Origin: Rhodoferax sp. | Lineage (GTDB): Bacteria > Pseudomonadota > Gammaproteobacteria > Burkholderiales > Burkholderiaceae_C | Direction of reading: 5' to 3' | Assembly (NCBI GenBank): GCA_021737905.1 | Contig: JAIPDA010000028.1 | Location: forward strand, 1-14,528 | Length of the DNA: 14,528 nt | Shown: one piece after another, positions 1-6,798 of the stretch | Layout of the letters: every line of letters starts with the position of its first letter | Position numbering within the stretch: position 1 is the stretch's first letter | Position numbers and translations under genes: made by a program | The notes under the pieces: model-generated | Told to the model about the DNA's origin: nothing | Database searches by the model: none | The model's input: only the letters and a program-made list of their open reading frames with translations

Positions 1-319
1 CGGCCATCAAAATCACGGCGGGCGGCTGGGCCGCCAGATTGATATCGCTCACGCCCTCGCCCATGGTGGCGGCCAGTTCGCGATTGACGATGCCCACCAA
101 CGCCTGTCCCGGCGAGAGTGAACCCATGACTTCTTGGCCCAGCGCTTTTTCTTTGACGCGGGCAATGAAGTCGCGCACCACCGGCAAGGCCACGTCGGCC
201 TCGAGCAGGGCCATGCGCACTTCGCGCAGCATGTCCTGCACGTTCGACTCTGTGATGCGGGCCTGGCCACGCATTTCTTTCACAAGCCGGGAGAGTTTGT
301 CGGTAAGGGCTGAGGCCAT
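1..319 (-). CDS. ffh: Signal recognition particle GTPase Ffh (5' part of gene)
   Basis: Ffh binds 4.5S RNA and the signal sequences of nascent membrane proteins and delivers ribosomes to FtsY. Only the first ~106 residues are in the window. They read MASALTDKLSRLVKEMRG, then an N-domain helical bundle with LREVRMALLEADVALPVVRDF (split here as LREVRMALLEADVA and LPVVRDF), a sequence typical of the Ffh/FtsY N domain. The reading frame leaves the window at PPAVILMA, just before the expected G1 P-loop (GLQGxGKTT), so no GTPase motif can be checked. The ATG at 319-317 has a good Shine-Dalgarno GGAG at 330-327 with a 7-nt spacer. It is divergent from the CcsA-like gene, an arrangement also seen around ffh and ypjD in gamma-proteobacteria. 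Confidence 0.95.
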   Translation of the reverse strand, partial: MASALTDKLSRLVKEMRGQARITESNVQDMLREVRMALLEADVALPVVRDFIARVKEKALGQEVMGSLSPGQALVGIVNRELAATMGEGVSDINLAAQPPAVILMA

Positions 320-346
320 GGGGTGGCTCCACGCATGGAGCAAAAG

Positions 347-376
347 TTGTTTGTAACTAGCAGCTCGGGATAAACT
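347..376 (+). promoter_or_regulatory. Candidate promoter of the CcsA-like/ampD unit
   Basis: TTGTTT (347-352), an 18-bp gap, then TAAACT (371-376). The -10-like hexamer ends only 6 nt before the ATG at 383, so transcription from it would begin at or next to that ATG and give a leaderless mRNA. The -35 match is moderate, and only transcript mapping would confirm it. Confidence 0.35.
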
Positions 377-1183
377 GTGAGAATGATTTTAGCTTTCAGC
401 GCAACGTTCGGCCTGGCCACGGCAATCGCCGCCGCACTTTTGTACGGCCTGCTGGCGCTGGCAAGAAAAAGACTGTCAGCAGCTGTAGCCAGCGCTGTTC
501 TGCTGGCCGCTTGCTTTTTTCATGCCTTGACACTGGCCGAAGGCCTGATGGGCCAACCCCCGCGCTTTGGCTTTGCACCGGCGCTGTCTACGACCGTGTG
601 GTTGGTGGTGCTGGTCTACGCGATTGAAAGCAAATTGATCCCCGAGCTGCGGGCCAGCTGGGCACTGCCGGCGGTGGGCGCGGCAGTGGTGCTGCTCACC
701 TTGGTGTTTCCGGGCTCCAGCTACACCCAAATTGCTTCTGCCTGGTTGCCGCTGCACTGGGCCCTGGGCATTGCGTCTTATGGGCTGTTTGGTGCGGCGC
801 TCTTGCATGGCTGGTTGATCAGCCGGGCGGAACTCTCCATGCGTACGGCGCTTTCTGCAGACACTGGCGTTCCTCTTCTGAAACTGGAGCGACTGACCTT
901 TCGCTTTGTCGAGGCCGGTTTCATTTTGCTGACGGCCTCTTTATTGGCCGGTTGGTTTTTTGCCGAAACCTTGTATGGCCCTCACCTGAAGTCCATGTGG
1001 AATCACAAGACCATTTTTTCGGTACTGGCCTGGCTGAGCTTTGCCGGCTTGCTGGTGGGTCGGGCCCGACTGGGCTGGCGCGGCCGCACCGCACGCAAGT
1101 TTCTTTATCTGGGCTCCGGACTGCTGCTGCTGGGCTACGCCGGCTCGCGCTTTGTCCTTGAAGTCGTGTTGCAGCGCCCATGA
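377..1183 (+). CDS. CcsA/YpjD-like cytochrome c assembly family inner-membrane protein
   Basis: Integral membrane protein of the CcsA/CcmC-related family, 268 aa from a GTG start or 266 aa from the ATG at 383. The hydropathy pattern suggests eight transmembrane helices (about 2-24, 37-56, 67-85, 96-112, 124-146, 176-197, 212-228, 241-262). Two family-type histidines are visible: H127 in LPLHWALG and H210 in MWNHKTIFSVLAW, near the positions used for haem handling in CcsA. I do not see the tryptophan-rich WWD loop of true haem-delivery proteins, so a direct role in cytochrome c maturation is uncertain. It resembles E. coli YpjD, which is also next to ffh. No Shine-Dalgarno precedes either start, and a -10-like TAAACT abuts them, so ATG 383 may be used on a leaderless message. 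The last 4 bases overlap the next gene (ATGA), implying translational coupling. Confidence 0.85.
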   Translation: MRMILAFSATFGLATAIAAALLYGLLALARKRLSAAVASAVLLAACFFHALTLAEGLMGQPPRFGFAPALSTTVWLVVLVYAIESKLIPELRASWALPAVGAAVVLLTLVFPGSSYTQIASAWLPLHWALGIASYGLFGAALLHGWLISRAELSMRTALSADTGVPLLKLERLTFRFVEAGFILLTASLLAGWFFAETLYGPHLKSMWNHKTIFSVLAWLSFAGLLVGRARLGWRGRTARKFLYLGSGLLLLGYAGSRFVLEVVLQRP

Positions 1184-1431
1184 AATACCTGTTGATACTG
1201 GCTTTGGCGTTGGCTGTGATCTGGCTTTGGAAAGCCCATCGCCGCTCTTCATTGGCTGAAAAAGCCCGTGCGCAAAACCCGCCGCCAGCCACCGGCAAGT
1301 CCAAGACTTTGCAAACCACAGAAGTGATTGCCTGCGACGTCTGTGCGGTGCATTTGCCCCTGAACGAAGCCTTAACGGGCGGCCGCGGCGTTTACTGCAG
1401 TGAAGCGCACCGGCGTCAGGCTGAAAGCTGA
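1180..1431 (+). CDS. Small membrane-anchored zinc-ribbon-like protein (PP0621 family)
   Basis: 83-aa protein of a small family common next to ffh/ampD in beta-proteobacteria and pseudomonads; its function is unknown. Residues 1-17 (MKYLLILALALAVIWLW) form one hydrophobic segment, likely a membrane anchor, followed by a basic stretch (KAHRR). The C-terminal half has C52-x2-C55-x2-H58 and then Y72-C73-SEAH77, a Cys/His pattern suited to binding one zinc ion, in the style of the YHS/PP0621 zinc-ribbon-like proteins. It overlaps the preceding gene by 4 bp and ends 6 bp before ampD, so the three are probably co-transcribed. Metal binding is inferred from Cys/His spacing only. Confidence 0.8.
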   Translation: MKYLLILALALAVIWLWKAHRRSSLAEKARAQNPPPATGKSKTLQTTEVIACDVCAVHLPLNEALTGGRGVYCSEAHRRQAES

Positions 1432-1437
1432 AACTGC

Positions 1438-2052
1438 GTGCAAGCCGCTGCCACTGATCACACCGCCCCGGCGGGCACGCCTTTGTGGCAAGACGGCTGG
1501 TACAGCTTTGCACGGCATCTGGCCTCGCCGAATTTTGGTGCCAGGCCCGCAGGCACGCTCACCGAGCTGCTTGTGATTCATTCGATCAGCCTGCCGCCTG
1601 GACAATATGGCACCAACCAGGTGCAACGCCTGTTCACCAACACGCTGGATTGGGACGCCCACGACTACTTCCGCAGTATTCGCGGCCTGAAAGTTTCCTC
1701 GCATTTTTTCATCGCACGCGATGGGCAGTTGTGGCAGTTCGTCAGCTGCGATGACCGCGCCTGGCACGCCGGCGAGTCTTTTTACCGGGGCAAGCCCAAT
1801 TGCAACGACCACTCGGTCGGCATTGAACTTGAAGGTTTAGAGGGCCAGAGCTTCGAAGATGCGCAGTATGAAACCCTGGCCAGCCTGGGTGCGGCGCTGC
1901 TGCAGGCCTATCCGATTGCGCATGTCGCTGGCCATGAGCACGTGGCGCCCGGCCGCAAGCAGGACCCGGGAATTGGTTTTCAGTGGTCAGCACTTCAACG
2001 CGCACTGGGCCTCTCGGCTGTGAACTTTCCTACCCATACCAGCCCAAGCTGA
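1438..2052 (+). CDS. ampD: 1,6-anhydro-N-acetylmuramyl-L-alanine amidase AmpD
   Basis: Cytoplasmic zinc amidase that cuts the lactyl-L-Ala bond of anhydro-muropeptides during peptidoglycan recycling; in many species it thereby controls AmpR-dependent beta-lactamase induction. 204 aa, slightly longer than the ~187-aa enterobacterial enzyme. The amidase_2 fold is clear: LLVIHSISLPPGQYG, KVSSHFFIARDG, RAWHAGES, CNDHSVGIELEG and VAGHEHVAPGRKQDPG. Predicted zinc ligands are H48, H166 and D176; E130 and K174 match the known catalytic Glu and Lys. There is no signal peptide, which favours AmpD over the exported AmiD type. The start is GTG at 1438, 6 bp after the upstream stop; its Shine-Dalgarno is weak, so expression may depend on coupling. 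No ampR or ampC is visible here. Confidence 0.95.
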   Translation: MQAAATDHTAPAGTPLWQDGWYSFARHLASPNFGARPAGTLTELLVIHSISLPPGQYGTNQVQRLFTNTLDWDAHDYFRSIRGLKVSSHFFIARDGQLWQFVSCDDRAWHAGESFYRGKPNCNDHSVGIELEGLEGQSFEDAQYETLASLGAALLQAYPIAHVAGHEHVAPGRKQDPGIGFQWSALQRALGLSAVNFPTHTSPS

Positions 2053-2080
2053 GCCGGCCATCCCAACTTGGGGTTAGCCC

Positions 2081-2122
2081 TGAATCAACCAAAGCGTTAC
2101 AGATGTGTAATTTGGTGATTCA
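2081..2122. repeat. Extended dyad upstream of the nrdA promoter
   Basis: The outer arms TGAATCAACCAAA (2081-2093) and TTTGGTGATTCA (2111-2122) are complementary apart from one bulged base. Nested inside are TTACA (2097-2101) and TGTAA (2106-2110) around a GATG loop. No T-run follows on either strand, so it is not a normal intrinsic terminator. An A-tract (2125-2132) separates it from NrdR box 1. It could be an operator, a cruciform or the 3' end structure of the ampD message. Confidence 0.5.
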
Positions 2123-2131
2123 TTAAAAAAA

Positions 2132-2147
2132 ACACTACCGGTAGTGC
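2132..2147. promoter_or_regulatory. NrdR box 1
   Basis: ACACTACCGGTAGTGC; its inner 14 bases (2133-2146) are a perfect palindrome. It matches the ACACwAtATAtwGTGT-type NrdR operator in its ACAC/GTG ends and flanking TA, though the centre is CCGG rather than AT-rich. It lies immediately upstream of the -35 element. NrdR is the ATP-cone repressor of ribonucleotide reductase genes in most bacteria. Confidence 0.8.
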
Positions 2148-2176
2148 TTGAATTAGTTGCCGACACTAGATATAGT
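2148..2176 (+). promoter_or_regulatory. nrdA promoter (sigma-70 type)
   Basis: TTGAAT (2148-2153), a 17-bp spacer, then TATAGT (2171-2176). The -10 lies inside NrdR box 2 and the -35 touches box 1, a layout expected for direct repression. The start site would fall near 2183, leaving a leader of about 136 nt before the nrdA ATG. Confidence 0.75.
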
Positions 2177-2178
2177 GC
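2163..2178. promoter_or_regulatory. NrdR box 2, overlapping the -10
   Basis: ACACTAGATATAGTGC, an imperfect palindrome very close to the NrdR consensus. Its centre is 31 bp from the centre of box 1, about three helical turns, which is one of the spacings described for paired NrdR boxes. It contains the -10 hexamer TATAGT, so bound NrdR would block RNA polymerase. Confidence 0.85.
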
Positions 2179-2318
2179 TTAGGCCTCTTGATTCAAATGC
2201 GATTTTATTGATTTGCCCAAGCGCAAAAAATTCAAAAAAACCTCACGCCACTGCTGAAAACACAGTCCCACCATCGCTGACTCAGTCGCGCAAAAAAACC
2301 ATATAACTTAGGAAATTC

Positions 2319-5255
2319 ATGCACACCAGCATCCAAACAACAGCCGGCTTGCCAGCCGGCCAAGGCACAGTTACTGCAGGCAGCGACGCCCATACCGCTG
2401 CCACGGCGTACAGCCAGTACCAGATCATTCGCCGCAACGGCGCCGTCGTTCCCTTTGAGCCGAACAAGATCGCTGTCGCCATGATGAAAGCCTTTTTGGC
2501 TGTGCATGGCACGCAGGGCGCTGCCTCCGCCAGCGTTCGTGAAACCGTTGATGGCCTGACCCAGGCCGTCATCCGCGCACTGATGCGTTCGCGTCCTGGG
2601 GGCGGCACTTTCCACATTGAAGATGTTCAAGACCAGGTCGAGCTCGGCCTGATGCGCGGCGGTCACCATGAAATCGCTCGCGCTTATGTGCTTTACCGTG
2701 AAAAGCGCACGCAGGAGCGCGCATTGGAGCGTTCGCGCCAGGCCAGCCACCAGATGCCTGAAATCGCTTCTTTGCATGTCATTGACCGCGGCCAGAGGGT
2801 TGCACTCGATGTGAACCGCCTGCAAGCATTGATCGAAGCGTCTTGCGCCGGCCTGGGTGACGAGGTCAAACCCGACCCGATCGTCGCTGAAACCATGCGC
2901 AATCTGTATGACGGCGTGCCGATCGACGAGGTCTACAAGGCCTCCATCCTGGCTGCCCGCACACTGATTGAAAAAGACCCCGATTACACCTACGCCACGG
3001 CGCGCTTGTTGCTGCACACCATCCGCCGCGAAGTTCTGGGCGAAGAAGTCGCCCACGAAGCCATGGGCACCCGCTACGCCGAGTATTTCCCGAAGTTCAT
3101 CCAGAAGGGTGTCGATAACGAGTTGCTGGACGAAAAACTGCTGCAGTTTGACTTGGCCCGCCTGGGCGCGGCACTCAAGCCCGAGCGCGATATGCAGTTC
3201 GACTACCTGGGCCTGCAGACCCTGTTTGACCGCTATTTCCTGCACGTGCGCAAGCAGCGCATTGAACTGCCGCAAGCCTTTTTCATGCGCGTGGCCATGG
3301 GGCTGTCGCTCGACGAAGTTGACCGCGAGACACGCGCGATCGAGTTCTATGAAATCATGTCCTCCTTCGACTTCATGTCGAGCACGCCCACCCTTTTTAA
3401 CGCAGGCACTTTGCGCTCGCAACTGTCATCGTGCTACCTGACCACGGTCGCCGATGACCTGGGCGGCATTTACGACGCCATCAAAGAAAACGCGCTGCTG
3501 TCTAAGTTTGCCGGCGGCCTGGGCAACGACTGGACCCCGGTGCGCGCGCTGGGCGCTCATATCAAGGGCACCAACGGCGAGTCGCAAGGCGTGGTGCCTT
3601 TCCTCAAAGTGGTTAACGACACGGCTGTCGCAGTCAACCAGGGCGGCAAACGCAAAGGCGCCGTGTGCGCCTACCTGGAAACCTGGCACCTGGACATCGA
3701 AGAATTTCTGGAGTTGCGCAAGAACACCGGCGATGATCGCCGCCGCACGCACGACATGAACACCTCCAACTGGATTCCTGACCTGTTCATGCGCCGCGTC
3801 ATGGAAAAAGGCAGCTGGACGCTGTTCTCGCCATCCGACGTGCCTGACTTGCACGACAAGTACGGCATCGAGTTCGAAAAGGCCTACACCGCTTATGAAG
3901 CCCGCGCTGAGCGCGGCGATATCAAGCCTTCGCGCAAGCTGCAGGCCATTGACATGTGGCGCAAAATGCTCTCGATGCTGTTTGAAACTGGGCATCCTTG
4001 GATCACTTTCAAGGACGCCTGCAATATTCGCTCGCCTCAGCAGCATTGCGGCGTGGTGCACTCATCAAACCTCTGCACAGAAATCACGCTCAATACCAGC
4101 GACACCGAAACCGCTGTTTGCAACCTCGGGTCGGTCAATCTGGTGCGGCACCTGAAAGAGGGTCCGGACGGCACCAAGGTGCTGGACCACGACAAGCTCA
4201 AGAAAACGATCAAGACGGCCATGCGCATGCTGGACAACGTGATCGACATCAACTACTACGCCGTCAAGAAAGCCCGTGACTCCAATATGCGCCACCGCCC
4301 GGTCGGCTTGGGCCTGATGGGCTTTCAAGATTGCCTCTACGAGTTGCGCACCCCTTATGCCAGCCAGGCTGCAGTGGAGTTTGCCGACACCTCCATGGAA
4401 GCCATCTGCTACTACGCTTACTGGGCGTCGACCGAGCTGGCCAAAGAGCGCGGCAAATACGCCAGCTACAAGGGCTCTCTGTGGGACAAAGGCATCTTGC
4501 CGCTGGACACCCTGGACATGCTGGCCAAAGAGCGCGGCGGCTACATTGAAGTGGACCGGTCATCCACACTGGACTGGGATGCTCTGCGCAACAAGATCTC
4601 TATCCACGGCATGCGCAATTCCAATTGCGTGGCCATCGCACCGACGGCCACGATTTCCAACATCATCGGCGTTGATGCCTGCATCGAGCCCTGCTTTGGC
4701 AACCTGTCCGTTAAATCCAATTTATCTGGCGAGTTCACTGTGATCAACAGCTACCTGGTGCGCGACCTCAAGCGCCTTGGCCTGTGGGACGACGTGATGG
4801 TGGTCGACCTGAAACACTTCGACGGCTCCTTGCGCCCGATCGATCGCGTACCGCAAGAAATCAAATCGCTGTATGCCACGGCGTTTGAAGTCGACGCCAC
4901 CTGGCTGGTCGAAGCAGCCTCCCGTCGCCAGAAGTGGATAGACCAGGCTCAGTCCCTGAATATTTACATGTCTGGCGCATCCGGCAAGAAGCTCGATGAC
5001 ACCTACAAGCTGGCTTGGTTGCGCGGCCTCAAGACCACCTATTACCTGCGCACCATGGGCGCTACGCACGCCGAAAAATCAACGGTGCAAGCCGGCAAAC
5101 TCAACTCGGTGGCATCGGGCAACACAAGTGATACCGGCAGCATGAATGCAATGGACGCGGCTGCCGCCACAGCGCATGCACAACTGTCCGCATCGCCTGC
5201 AACCGACATCAAGTTTTGCGCCATCGATGACCCAGGATGTGAAGCCTGCCAATAA
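2319..5255 (+). CDS. nrdA: Class Ia ribonucleoside-diphosphate reductase, alpha subunit NrdA
   Basis: Large subunit that reduces NDPs to dNDPs with the NrdB radical. 978 aa, about 200 longer than E. coli NrdA, because there are two N-terminal ATP-cone-like regions: ~35-130, with the nucleotide-binding signature IIRRNG at 36-41, and ~150-241, which aligns with the single E. coli cone but lacks a clear VxKRDG motif. Catalytic residues are present: C372 (E. coli C225), N584/C586/E588 in NLCTE (N437/C439/E441), C601 (C462), and the radical-relay pair Y908-Y909. The C-terminal shuttle cysteines are C974 and C977 (CEAC), with an extra C967. An AGGA at 2310-2313 precedes the ATG by 5 nt. A similar double-cone layout is known in Pseudomonas NrdA, where the first cone carries dATP inhibition. 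Transcription is probably repressed by NrdR. Confidence 0.97.
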   Translation: MHTSIQTTAGLPAGQGTVTAGSDAHTAATAYSQYQIIRRNGAVVPFEPNKIAVAMMKAFLAVHGTQGAASASVRETVDGLTQAVIRALMRSRPGGGTFHIEDVQDQVELGLMRGGHHEIARAYVLYREKRTQERALERSRQASHQMPEIASLHVIDRGQRVALDVNRLQALIEASCAGLGDEVKPDPIVAETMRNLYDGVPIDEVYKASILAARTLIEKDPDYTYATARLLLHTIRREVLGEEVAHEAMGTRYAEYFPKFIQKGVDNELLDEKLLQFDLARLGAALKPERDMQFDYLGLQTLFDRYFLHVRKQRIELPQAFFMRVAMGLSLDEVDRETRAIEFYEIMSSFDFMSSTPTLFNAGTLRSQLSSCYLTTVADDLGGIYDAIKENALLSKFAGGLGNDWTPVRALGAHIKGTNGESQGVVPFLKVVNDTAVAVNQGGKRKGAVCAYLETWHLDIEEFLELRKNTGDDRRRTHDMNTSNWIPDLFMRRVMEKGSWTLFSPSDVPDLHDKYGIEFEKAYTAYEARAERGDIKPSRKLQAIDMWRKMLSMLFETGHPWITFKDACNIRSPQQHCGVVHSSNLCTEITLNTSDTETAVCNLGSVNLVRHLKEGPDGTKVLDHDKLKKTIKTAMRMLDNVIDINYYAVKKARDSNMRHRPVGLGLMGFQDCLYELRTPYASQAAVEFADTSMEAICYYAYWASTELAKERGKYASYKGSLWDKGILPLDTLDMLAKERGGYIEVDRSSTLDWDALRNKISIHGMRNSNCVAIAPTATISNIIGVDACIEPCFGNLSVKSNLSGEFTVINSYLVRDLKRLGLWDDVMVVDLKHFDGSLRPIDRVPQEIKSLYATAFEVDATWLVEAASRRQKWIDQAQSLNIYMSGASGKKLDDTYKLAWLRGLKTTYYLRTMGATHAEKSTVQAGKLNSVASGNTSDTGSMNAMDAAAATAHAQLSASPATDIKFCAIDDPGCEACQ

Positions 5256-5262
5256 AAATCGA

Positions 5263-5288
5263 ATGCGCGCCAGCTTGCTGGCGCGCAT
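5263..5288 (+). other. Strong hairpin between nrdA and nrdB, without a T-run
   Basis: A perfect 12-bp inverted repeat, ATGCGCGCCAGC / GCTGGCGCGCAT, with TT at the centre, starts 7 bp after the nrdA stop. The next bases are GAATTCG rather than Ts, so it is not a canonical terminator. Likely roles are mRNA 3' protection or partial termination that sets the NrdA:NrdB ratio. Confidence 0.7.
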
Positions 5289-5338
5289 GAATTCGATGCA
5301 ATAGAACAACACTCACTTCAGCGATTCGAATGAATCAC

Positions 5339-5367
5339 TTTTCATTTTTTCTCGCTGCTTTCATAAT
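5339..5367 (+). promoter_or_regulatory. Candidate internal promoter for nrdB
   Basis: TTTTCA (5339-5344), a 17-bp spacer, then CATAAT (5362-5367), giving 4/6 and 5/6 matches to the sigma-70 hexamers in a locally T-rich stretch. The start site would be near 5374, about 15 nt before the nrdB ATG. No NrdR-like palindrome is visible beside it. Low confidence without transcript data. Confidence 0.35.
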
Positions 5368-5388
5368 CCGAAGTTATTGGAAACATCT

Positions 5389-6627
5389 ATGTTGACCTGG
5401 GACGAAGAAGTCAAACCATCACTGCCAACACCGCTTGCCAGCAGCTCTACCGACAGCCGCTCGATGGAGCTTCCGCATTTTTCAGCGCAGCCTCCTGCCA
5501 ACTCGCTCCCACGCATGCTCAACGATGGTGCTCTGGCACCTGTTCAGCCGGCCACGCCAGCCGTAGCGCCCACCGCCTTTGACTCCTCAGCGGCTGTGCC
5601 GGCAGTGCACCGCCGCGTCAAGGCCTCTGACAAGCGCATCATCAATGGCCAGACCGATGTCAACCAGTTGGTGCCTTTCAAATACAAATGGGCTTGGGAA
5701 AAGTACCTGGCGACCTGCGCCAACCACTGGATGCCGCAGGAAGTCAACATGACACGCGACATCGCCCTTTGGAAAGACCCGAATGGGTTAACCGATGATG
5801 AGCGCCGCCTGGTCATGCGCAACCTCGGCTTTTTCGTGACAGCCGACTCCCTGGCCGCCAACAACATTGTCCTGGGCACCTACCGCCACATCACTGCGCC
5901 GGAGTGCCGCCAGTTTCTGCTGCGCCAGGCTTTTGAAGAGGCCATCCACACACACGCTTACCAGTACATCACCGAATCACTGGGCCTGGATGAGGGCGAG
6001 ATTTTCAACGCCTACAACGAAGTTCAGTCGATTCGTGACAAGGACCAGTTCCTGATCCCGTTCATCGACGCCATCTCCGACCCCAACTTCAAAACCGGAA
6101 CGCTCGAAAACGACCAGACCCTGCTCAAGTCGCTGATCGTGTTCGCCTGCCTGATGGAAGGCCTGTTCTTTTACGTCGGCTTCACGCAGATCCTGGCGCT
6201 GGGTCGCCAGAACAAGATGACTGGTGCTGCCGAGCAATACCAGTACATCCTGCGTGACGAGTCCATGCACTGCAATTTCGGTATCGACTTGATTAACCAA
6301 CTCAAGCTGGAAAACCCGCAACTCTGGACACCGGAGTTCAAAGAAGAGATCAAGGCACTGTTCATGAAGGCCGTCGAGCTGGAGTACCGCTACGCAGAAG
6401 ACACCATGCCCCGCGGTGTGCTCGGCCTGAATGCATCAATGTTCAAGGGCTACTTGCGCTACATCGCCAATCGCCGTGCAACCCAGATCGGTTTGGAAAC
6501 ACTGTTTCCGAACGAAGAAAATCCGTTCCCGTGGATGAGCGAAATGATTGACCTCAAGAAAGAACGTAACTTCTTTGAGACCCGTGTGATTGAGTACCAG
6601 TCTGGTGGCGCTCTTTCCTGGGATTGA
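5389..6627 (+). CDS. nrdB: Class Ia ribonucleoside-diphosphate reductase, beta subunit NrdB
   Basis: Small subunit holding the di-iron/tyrosyl radical cofactor that starts NrdA catalysis. 412 aa from the ATG at 5389, chosen because GGA at 5379-5381 lies 7 nt upstream; an in-frame TTG at 5377 would add four residues. Iron ligands are D153 (TADS), E184 and H187 (EEAIH), E257 (LMEG), and E291 and H294 (RDESMH). The radical tyrosine is Y191 (HTHAY), matching E. coli Y122. Near the C-terminus Y403 corresponds to the relay tyrosine Y356. Residues ~10-75 are a Pro/Ala/Ser-rich tail absent from the 376-aa E. coli protein, while longer NrdBs such as that of Pseudomonas also carry a tail. It lies 133 bp after nrdA, with a hairpin and a possible promoter between. 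Confidence 0.97.
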   Translation: MLTWDEEVKPSLPTPLASSSTDSRSMELPHFSAQPPANSLPRMLNDGALAPVQPATPAVAPTAFDSSAAVPAVHRRVKASDKRIINGQTDVNQLVPFKYKWAWEKYLATCANHWMPQEVNMTRDIALWKDPNGLTDDERRLVMRNLGFFVTADSLAANNIVLGTYRHITAPECRQFLLRQAFEEAIHTHAYQYITESLGLDEGEIFNAYNEVQSIRDKDQFLIPFIDAISDPNFKTGTLENDQTLLKSLIVFACLMEGLFFYVGFTQILALGRQNKMTGAAEQYQYILRDESMHCNFGIDLINQLKLENPQLWTPEFKEEIKALFMKAVELEYRYAEDTMPRGVLGLNASMFKGYLRYIANRRATQIGLETLFPNEENPFPWMSEMIDLKKERNFFETRVIEYQSGGALSWD

Positions 6628-6658
6628 ATTTTTGAACGCTATGATTTTTGAAACATGC

Positions 6659-6698
6659 AAAAACCCGGCTCTGCGTCATCTGACGGGCCGTGGCTTTT
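6659..6698 (+). terminator. Probable terminator after nrdB
   Basis: AAAA–CC–GGC–GTCA pairs with TGAC–GCC–GG–TTTT around a TC loop, with internal loops, and a T-rich end follows (CTTTTGTT). The stem is imperfect but the A-tract/T-tract flanks are typical of beta-proteobacterial terminators. It begins 31 bp after the nrdB stop. Confidence 0.5.
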
Positions 6699-6711
6699 GT
6701 TCCCGTGTTCT

Positions 6712-6749
6712 CGGCGCTGGGCCCCGTTTAACCGGCTGGCCCAACGCCG
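6712..6749 (+). other. Hairpin-forming dyad upstream of the histone-like gene
   Basis: CGGCGCTGGGCC (6712-6723) pairs with GGCCCAACGCCG (6738-6749) with one mismatch around a 14-nt loop. No T-run follows. It lies 61 bp before the histone-like ATG, so it may sit in the leader RNA or mark an operator. I could not find a convincing promoter between the nrdB terminator and this gene. Confidence 0.45.
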
Positions 6750-6798
6750 TGAATCGCTTCGCGTACTCCAAACGTGAAGTGCTCTTTGCAACGTGATC

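Noticed and set aside
2081..2132. Reading the dyad plus A-tract as a rho-independent terminator for ampD.
   Set aside because: A T-run after the stem is missing on the plus strand, and on the minus strand the T-run comes before, not after, the stem.
2232..3422. A 396-aa reading frame on the minus strand over the nrdA control region and start.
   Set aside because: It lies opposite the well-supported nrdA, runs through the nrdA leader and shows no family motif.
5321..5352. GATTC/GAATC mini-stem followed by T-rich sequence as an nrdA terminator.
   Set aside because: The stem is only 5 bp of AT-rich pairs and is not adjacent to the T-run; a promoter reading of this stretch fits better.
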